A stretch of DNA of 11,377 bases from Deltaproteobacteria bacterium (GTDB taxonomy: Bacteria; Desulfobacterota; Desulfarculia; Adiutricales; Adiutricaceae). This document shows positions 6,104-11,377 of this stretch, piece after piece. The stretch spans positions 1 through 11,377 of the forward strand of contig JAIRZX010000175.1 in the NCBI GenBank assembly GCA_031267005.1. The letters run 5' to 3'. The notes below the pieces were generated by a model. That model saw nothing but the letters and a program-made list of their open reading frames with translations, was not told where the DNA came from and made no database searches. The translations under genes were made by a program, and so were the position numbers. Numbering within the stretch: position 1 is the stretch's first letter; each line of letters starts with the position of its first letter.

Positions 6104-6349
6104 ATAAATACTGGAGAGAGCTGGGAGGAGGGTAGCCCAGCGACACAACTGGGGCATTGTGTAGTTCAGCAAGATAGCAGGAGGGATGTTTTTGGCTCTT
6201 CGCGCAACAAAAGGTTCAGGGACATAATAGCCCTTGCGGTGTTTTTCCATTGTCACTATCTTGTCCAGGGCGCTCCGCTCCTCGCTGTTCCGGATTATCT
6301 GTTGGCCATGGGAACCTCCAAAGGCGGCTACCATGATCCAACCCTTCAT
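6083..6349 (-). CDS. Doubtful small ORF downstream of the autotransporter gene
   Basis: An 88-codon frame starting 28 bases after the autotransporter stop. The middle (RNSEERSALDKIVTMEKHRK, then GYYVPEPFVARRAK) has a protein-like mix of charged and aromatic residues. I recognise no family. A good GGAGG site lies upstream of an ATG in another frame, which stops after four codons; this hints at a frame change near 6290 in an older gene. Its end runs into the TGTCCCC/18-bp repeats. It may be a decayed gene or a chance frame. Confidence 0.25.
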   Translation of the reverse strand: MKGWIMVAAFGGSHGQQIIRNSEERSALDKIVTMEKHRKGYYVPEPFVARRAKNIPPAILLNYTMPQLCRWATLLPALSSIYFGGDII

Positions 6350-6376
6350 AACCGAAGAAAATCAATATACAAGACA

Positions 6377-9300
6377 CTAGAAGCCGAAGCGGATCTGGAT
6401 CCCGCCCGTGATTCCCCGGCGTTTTCCGGCGTATCCCTGGACGCCCAGTTCCAGGGAAAGGGGAACCGACGGCGAGGGCCTTACGGTTACGCCCAGATCG
6501 ACTACGCCCGTGTCCCCGCGGAGGGAGGGGGCGTCTATGGGGAAGCCGCCTGTCCAGGCCTTGGCACTGCCGTCGAACTCGCGTTCCCAGCCCGCGCCGA
6601 AGTACGCGGTCGCGTAATCGTTCGCGGCGAGGGAGACCCGGCCGCCGAGGCGGAGGCGGGAGGAGACTGCCGCGGCGAAAACTACGGGGTCGCCTGTCGA
6701 GAGGACGGGCGAGGCCCCTTCCTGCCGGGTCCACAGGTACTTGGCGTACACGTCGATGCTCGCCGATCCCGTAATTTTCAGGACGCGGCCCAGGCCCGCG
6801 TGAGCGCCGAAGTATGACGAGGAAACGTCGTAGCCGGCCGCGCGGCCCAGCGGGTCCCTCAGATCGCCCGAGCCGTAGCTGTTGCGGACACGGCCCGCCC
6901 GGCCGGACAGTTCCGCGTAGAAATGCCCGGACCCTGAGCCCTCGAAATCCATCCGCGCGAGCGCGCCGCCGCCCGCGTGGCGGACGTCGCCGCCGCCGAG
7001 CGCCGGGGGCGAGTTCGGAAACGAGTTGAAAGTGTCGTACGAGCCCGTGCCGTATTCGAGGAAGGCCGCGGCGGTAAGCCTCCCCGCCGGGGTGTCCGTT
7101 CCCAGCGAAAGGCCGGCCATGACGGTAAGGCTGTCCGCGTCTACGTGGGATCCGGTGTCGTAGCGCAGCCTTCCCCCCGACGCCGCGGCGAACGCCGCCG
7201 GTCCGGAGCCGCCGCCGGCGCCCCCCCGCGCCGCTTCCGCGGCCTCTGGGACGCCCCGGAAGGCTACGAGGTCGGTCGCCTGGCCGAGCAGGATCGCGCC
7301 TCCGAGAAAGCCTTCGGAAAGGGACTTGGACTGGGGAAGGAGTTCGGTCCCCGCGTATTCGGCTGCAATCTGGCACCCGCCCTGGCAGTCCGCGGCCGAA
7401 AGGGCGTAGGCGTGTTGCAGGGTAGCCCCCTGCCGGGCCGCGACGTAACTGCCGCCGAGGCCCGCGGCCCCGGTCAGGCTTTCTGCCTGGATGAGGCTGT
7501 AGGACGGGGCTGGCGCGGCGCCCGCCTTAAGGCCTGAAAACTCGACCGAGGCGCCAGTGACGTCGGCCGTGCCGTGAACGACGAGCAGGGCGGCGTTCCC
7601 GTCGTCCTGGATGGCGAAGCGCAGCGTGCCGTCCGTTTTCAGATCGCCCTCGACCGTGAGGGCGCTTCCGGGGGCCCCGGGAAGGCCCGGGACGAGCGTC
7701 CCCTCGGAAAAAAGGCTCCCCGACACGCGTCCGTTCCCGCTGAAGGCGGCTCCCCGCGAGACGTAAACGTCCCCGGCCAGCCTGGCTTCCCCGGGCTGGC
7801 CCTCCTGCCGGACCAGCGCGATTTCGCCTGCGGCTACAGCGGTGGGGCCTAGATACCAGTTGTCTCCCGTCAAGGTGAGCCTGCCCTCGCCCTGCTTGAG
7901 CAGGCCCACTTTGAGTCCTTCCAGTTCGGAGTTGAACGGGCCGGGTTCGGGCGCGTCCGCCCCGTTCGGGTAACCCTCTCCCGCCATTACCTGCCCGACG
8001 CTGTTGGACCAGAGGCCGTCGTGCCCCATGGTGTCTGCGGGGTACATGGCGTAATCGCACGAAGCGAAGCTAAGCTTGTCGCCGTCGGTCAGGCGGTTGG
8101 CGTCAAGCCAGCCGGGCCCGCCGACCGCGGCCCCGGCGTTTACGATGCCCATGCCGAACACTTGGCTGTACTCGTCATCCGTAACGACATGGACGCCCAC
8201 ATCTTTGCCGCTGGCGTCGGCCAGCGCGGAGGGATCGCCGTTGCGCGGCTGGCCCGGCGACAAAAGCCCTTCGAGAAGCTCCTTGAACTTCTGCGCGTCA
8301 GCGGCGAAACCGGGGTTGCGGGCCCACAGGCGGGCGATCTCCTCCTCATGGCCGTCGAGAAGCGTTCGGAGATCCCCGTTTCCGGCGATAACGCAGGCGT
8401 AGTCGCAACCGTTGCCGACTTCGGCCACCGCGACGCTTTCGGGAACGGTCAAGTGAAAGGCGCCGCGTAACGGCTCCTCCGGATCGTCTGGATCGATTTT
8501 CGGCAACGGGGAGAGATGAACGACAAAAGGTGGAGCGTCGCTGATTTCCGTGGCCGTCGAGAGCAGCGTGTCGGCAAGCTGCTTGCCGTTCATCCAGGGG
8601 AAAGCCTCTTTAACGAGGGCCGCGACGCCGGAAACGTGGGGGGCGGCCATGGAAGTGCCCGACATCATCTGGTAAGCTTCGGGGGCCGGGCCCACGGACG
8701 AGTAAATGTCCACTCCCGGCGCGAAAAGCGTATAGCTCGCGGCGCCGAGGGACAGGTTGCTGAACTCGGCCAGAAAATCAATTCTAGTGGTTGGTTTTTC
8801 GACGTCCATGCCGTACGCCAGAGGGTCGAAAGCGGCCACGGCTATCAAGCCCAGGGCGAGACCGGCCAATTCCTCATTTTCGAGGGAGAGGCAAGCGAGT
8901 ATGTTCTGGGAGTAGTCGGGAATAGATTTTCCGGCGGCGAGAGCAGTCCCCGTTACCAGCGACGGCAGGGAGGCGGGGATGCCTGGCGAGATTCTTCCCT
9001 CGTTCCCGGTAGCGAAGACCAGAAGGGTGCCTGACGCCGCGACGCCCGAGATGACGTCCGCGTAGAGCAGGGCAGTTTTCTTGGCCTCGGCGATTTCTTT
9101 CCAGGAGCCGTAAGCAGCCAAGTTGAAATCATGTCCCCAGCTGTTGCTTATGATCTGGACTTCGGGATACTCGTCGCGCAATTTCAAAAGCGCCTCCTTT
9201 TTGAGCAGGCTGTATTCATAATCCCGTGGCGGCGGGACTTCCGAGACGACCATTACGGCAATATTGGCGTCGTACGCGACGCCGTGCATCCCGCAGTCGT

Positions 9301-9796
9301 CGCGGCCGTCGCAGCCGTTACGGGACGCGGCGATCGTTCCCGCGACGTGCAGGCCGTGCCAAGAATCGTCGGGCGGATCGTCAGGCGTTATGTATTCGGC
9401 TACATACGATGGTTTGCCTGCAAATTCGAAGTGGTCGCGCATGTAGGCCGAGTCGATCAAGCCCACGGTCACGCCTTTCCCCGAGTAGCCCAGGGCATAC
9501 GCCTCGGCGGCGTGAATCGAGTCGAGCCCGTTTCCGGCCTCGTATTCTTTCGTCCGGAAATCGTCGGCTGAAGCGCCGTGCGCCTCATGCGCGAAAGCTC
9601 CCGCCAGCATGAACGCGCAGATTGCGGCGGCGGCGCGGGCCGCCGACGGGAAGGAGACTTTCGCGGCAGGCGGTGCCCCGAACGCCGTTCCCGGACGGAT
9701 CGGGGCAGTCCTGAGGCCGCGCGGATCGCGCGTCGAGCGGCGGCGCGGTCGGGAGGCGGCCGACTCTCGCGATCCGGCGCGGTTCGGGGATATCAT
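6377..9796 (-). CDS. Subtilisin-family (S8) serine protease autotransporter
   Basis: A 1139-residue type Va-secreted protein. Residues 1-47 form an Arg-rich extension, followed by a signal-peptide core and a likely cleavage near HEAHG-A (about 74). The S8 protease triad is intact: D115 (VGLIDSAY), H147 (HGLHVAG), S382 (SGTSMAAPHVSG), with oxyanion N265 (ATGNEG). The domain closes at FGMGIVNAGAAVGGPGWLD (547-565), but about 120 residues (420-545) are inserted before that. Residues 630-760 carry a beta-helix-like passenger with an autotransporter-associated repeat (GEGRLTLTGDNWYLG). The last 270 or so residues form the autotransporter beta-barrel, ending IQIRFGF with the terminal Phe recognised by the BAM complex. 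The protein is expected to be exported by Sec, inserted in the outer membrane and to expose or release a protease. The start ATG at 9796 has AGGTG about 10 bases upstream. The stop is TAG. It is apparently monocistronic, and the frame is undamaged. Confidence 0.92.
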   Translation of the reverse strand: MISPNRAGSRESAASRPRRRSTRDPRGLRTAPIRPGTAFGAPPAAKVSFPSAARAAAAICAFMLAGAFAHEAHGASADDFRTKEYEAGNGLDSIHAAEAYALGYSGKGVTVGLIDSAYMRDHFEFAGKPSYVAEYITPDDPPDDSWHGLHVAGTIAASRNGCDGRDDCGMHGVAYDANIAVMVVSEVPPPRDYEYSLLKKEALLKLRDEYPEVQIISNSWGHDFNLAAYGSWKEIAEAKKTALLYADVISGVAASGTLLVFATGNEGRISPGIPASLPSLVTGTALAAGKSIPDYSQNILACLSLENEELAGLALGLIAVAAFDPLAYGMDVEKPTTRIDFLAEFSNLSLGAASYTLFAPGVDIYSSVGPAPEAYQMMSGTSMAAPHVSGVAALVKEAFPWMNGKQLADTLLSTATEISDAPPFVVHLSPLPKIDPDDPEEPLRGAFHLTVPESVAVAEVGNGCDYACVIAGNGDLRTLLDGHEEEIARLWARNPGFAADAQKFKELLEGLLSPGQPRNGDPSALADASGKDVGVHVVTDDEYSQVFGMGIVNAGAAVGGPGWLDANRLTDGDKLSFASCDYAMYPADTMGHDGLWSNSVGQVMAGEGYPNGADAPEPGPFNSELEGLKVGLLKQGEGRLTLTGDNWYLGPTAVAAGEIALVRQEGQPGEARLAGDVYVSRGAAFSGNGRVSGSLFSEGTLVPGLPGAPGSALTVEGDLKTDGTLRFAIQDDGNAALLVVHGTADVTGASVEFSGLKAGAAPAPSYSLIQAESLTGAAGLGGSYVAARQGATLQHAYALSAADCQGGCQIAAEYAGTELLPQSKSLSEGFLGGAILLGQATDLVAFRGVPEAAEAARGGAGGGSGPAAFAAASGGRLRYDTGSHVDADSLTVMAGLSLGTDTPAGRLTAAAFLEYGTGSYDTFNSFPNSPPALGGGDVRHAGGGALARMDFEGSGSGHFYAELSGRAGRVRNSYGSGDLRDPLGRAAGYDVSSSYFGAHAGLGRVLKITGSASIDVYAKYLWTRQEGASPVLSTGDPVVFAAAVSSRLRLGGRVSLAANDYATAYFGAGWEREFDGSAKAWTGGFPIDAPSLRGDTGVVDLGVTVRPSPSVPLSLELGVQGYAGKRRGITGGIQIRFGF

Positions 9797-10536
9797 GGGC
9801 GGGACACCTGTCAGGCGTGAAGTTCGACGGACGCGGGGCTACCGGGAAGAAGGCCCTGGCTGCCGCGTCTGCCGGGGGAAAAGGCGCGGGATCCGCCTCG
9901 GGGGGGGCGTTAAGGCGGCGGCGAGTTCCGGCGTGCCGTTCCCTGCGGGGAGTTCCCGAAGTACCGTCACGGGAAAACGCGAGTCGGAGGAGCTTGGGGC
10001 CTAACGCGCGGCCTAAGGCGCGGGGGTCGAGAACCAGTGCGGAAGGGCGGGGGAGGCGTCTCAGGGAACGCCGGCCGCGCGGCGCTGCGGGTAACTTCGC
10101 CCGGGGGCTCGTCTCAGTCCGCGGGCCGTGCCGGTCGGGGGGCCCCGCCCTTCGGCGCCTGAGGAAATTACTCCCGTGGCCGCTGCCGGAGGTTAAGGCG
10201 GGCCGGGGGGATGAACGGCGGTTTTAAGACGGCCCGGTGGGGGGGACGCTCGGGTAGAAGCCTCGCGCGGGCCCCCGGCGAGCCTGCGGGCGAGCGCCCC
10301 CGGAAGGCGCCTCCGGGACCGGCCGGTGCGGGGCCGTCGGCATTTTACCATGGCTTTCGGGACGGAAAACCATACCCGTCCCGTGGCGGCGGACCAGCAA
10401 CGTATCCGTCCGCAGGCCCCGTCCGGGGGCCGGACGCCTCCCGGCCTCCCCCGGACGCAGCATATGCCAGCATGAAGGCTAGGGTTGCCGGACTGGAAGC
10501 CCCGGCCGCCCTGGACCCTCTCGCTCCGGATTTCCG

Positions 10537-10608
10537 CCCCCTCCCTCCCTCCCTCCCTCACTCACTCCCTCACTCCCTCACTCACTCACTCACTCACTCA
10601 CTCACTGA
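10537..10608. repeat. Tetranucleotide microsatellite (CCCT)n / (CACT)n with G-quadruplex potential
   Basis: About 72 bp are built of four-base units: first CCCT repeats (10537-10558), then mixed CACT/CCCT, then a pure run of CACT units (about 10577-10608). The minus strand of the first part reads as consecutive GGGA units, giving at least four G3 tracts with single-base loops, a canonical G-quadruplex pattern. Four-base units change length by slippage. Their position about 750 bp upstream of the autotransporter start is far for a promoter effect. Confidence 0.85.
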
Positions 10609-10613
10609 CTCCC

Positions 10614-10780
10614 ATCTGGATCTCCGGCTTTCGTCCTCCGGCCTTCCCCAGGACCTCCCCCTCCCTCCCATCCGGATCTCCAGCTTTCGTCCTCCGGCCT
10701 TCCCCGGGACCTCCCCCTCCCTCCCTTCCGGATCTCCGGCTTTCGTCCTCCGGCCTTCCCAGGGATCTCCCCCGCCCGCC
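10614..10780. repeat. Tandem array of about 56-bp units (three near-identical copies plus a degenerate fourth)
   Basis: Copies at 10614-10669 and 10670-10725 (56 bp each) and 10726-10780 (55 bp) share GGATCTCC, GGCTTTCGTCCTCCGGCCTT and CCCTCCC segments with only a few substitutions. A shorter degenerate copy follows to about 10830. The period is not a multiple of three and the copies are read in different frames, so this is not a protein repeat. The array abuts the CCCT/CACT microsatellite, and its own units end in CCCTCCC tracts. Confidence 0.85.
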
Positions 10781-11377
10781 ATCTTCCCCCATCCCTCCGG
10801 CCTTCTCCCTTCCGGGGCCTCTGGCCGGCCCCACCCGCTAACGGATAAGGGGACTGAAAAGATACCGGTTCTGGAGGAGCCCGGATTCCGCATGGCAAGA
10901 TGCTCGCTCTTTCTCTCTTAAAGCCTCGAGGTTTTTCCAGCCCTGCTGGCAGGGCAGGGCAGGGCGAGTTTGGAGGCGTCGGCCCCCCCCGGAGCCTTCC
11001 GACGCCTTTCAAAGCCGATAAAGGGAGTGTATAGTGGGAGCGTTTCGGAAAGCCAGGGGATACCGGATTTTGCGTCCGCCCCCTGCCCGCCCCCCCTTCG
11101 TCCGGCCCGACCTGCCGTAGCCCCTCCGAGGCCAGCGCGGCCTCAGGCCCCCGCCTTTTCGCCCGAGGCCCCGCCTTTCGACCGAGTGCCCCGAGCGGCC
11201 AGAGCCGAGGGCTTAGTCCTCCGGGCCTGACCCCTGGCTTCGCCCGGCACCGAAACCACGTCGGCCCTAGGCATGGGCCCGGACCCTTCCGCGCCCCGGA
11301 CCCGCCCTTCAGGAACCCGCCCCGGACCTTTCCGCCGGGGGTTCCCCCCTAACCCCCGAAGATCTCCCCGAGATCCC

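Larger units (their letters stand above)
9797..11377. other. GC-rich region without a recognisable gene, upstream of the autotransporter
   Basis: About 1.58 kb with no frame that looks like a protein. All long open frames are Arg/Pro/Gly/Ser-rich products of GC-rich composition and overlap on both strands. It contains G/C homopolymers (for example G8 at 9900-9907), recurrent TTAAGGCGG motifs (9910 and 10193 areas), a microsatellite, a 56-bp tandem array, and a perfect 7-bp hairpin GCCCTGC-TG-GCAGGGC (10940-10955) continued by GGGCA iterations. The far right end has loosely repeated CCCGGACC motifs. The autotransporter promoter should lie here, but I cannot point to one. Confidence 0.5.

Noticed and set aside
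5935..6135. 66-codon plus-strand frame over the repeat cluster
   Set aside because: It mostly translates the tandem 18-mer (YCGGVIYCGGVI), lacks a ribosome-binding site, and the remainder is AT-rich without protein character.
6216..7376. 386-codon minus-strand frame overlapping the autotransporter barrel
   Set aside because: It is a shifted frame of the beta-barrel coding sequence, Arg/Pro/Gly-rich and without motifs, while the 1139-residue frame has full domain structure.
9817..10227. Overlapping Arg/Gly-rich open frames just upstream of the autotransporter
   Set aside because: High GC removes stop codons in several frames at once; the products lack hydrophobic cores and recognisable motifs.
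10614..10830. CRISPR array
   Set aside because: The units are contiguous near-identical 56-mers without unique spacers, and no cas genes are present.
10211..10921. 236-codon plus-strand open frame across the microsatellite and tandem array
   Set aside because: Its sequence is Ser/Leu/Pro/His repeats created by a four-base microsatellite and a 56-bp array that change frame with each copy. Similar open frames exist on both strands, and there is no ribosome-binding site.

Overview
This is a stretch of a GC-rich bacterial chromosome. An outer-membrane autotransporter (C-terminal beta-barrel ending in Phe) indicates a Gram-negative, diderm organism. I cannot name the phylum from the sequence alone. 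By eye, both flanks are strongly GC-rich with GC-loaded third codon positions. The middle (about 2740-6370) is clearly more AT-rich and looks like acquired, partly decayed accessory DNA.

Left flank (1-2750, all minus strand): an NAD-salvage operon, read right to left. It begins with a gene for an NrtR-type regulator (Nudix-like domain plus C-terminal winged helix). This gene is disrupted by two in-frame TAG codons and a pair of compensating frame changes at G/C homopolymers. A small Ala/Pro-rich ORF with a strong ribosome-binding site and a start overlapping the nrtR stop follows. Then come pnuC (nicotinamide riboside transporter) and a NadR-like NMN adenylyltransferase / ribosylnicotinamide kinase that runs off the left edge. 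Two tandem palindromes sit beside a TATAAT box upstream of nrtR and are the obvious candidate operator. In the expected logic PnuC imports nicotinamide riboside, NadR phosphorylates and adenylylates it to NAD, and NrtR controls the operon.

Middle (about 2750-6370): a plus-strand gene for a 612-residue AAA-ATPase-like protein with a C-terminal PD-(D/E)XK nuclease domain, with a good upstream promoter candidate. It is followed by about 1.4 kb of low-coding DNA. That holds a 49-residue signal-peptide-like ORF, a frameshifted C-terminal remnant of a second AAA/PD-(D/E)XK nuclease, and a nest of short repeats (18-bp inverted copies, an exact 18-bp tandem duplication, paired TGTCCCCRCCGAA motifs). 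The remnant is cut off exactly where a repeat copy begins.

Right flank (6377-11377): one large minus-strand gene for a subtilisin-family (S8) autotransporter with an intact catalytic triad, a large insertion late in the protease domain and unusually many cysteines. Upstream of it lie about 1.58 kb of very GC-rich DNA in which I see no convincing gene. That stretch holds a CCCT/CACT tetranucleotide microsatellite with a strong G-quadruplex motif on the minus strand, directly followed by a tandem array of 56-bp units.
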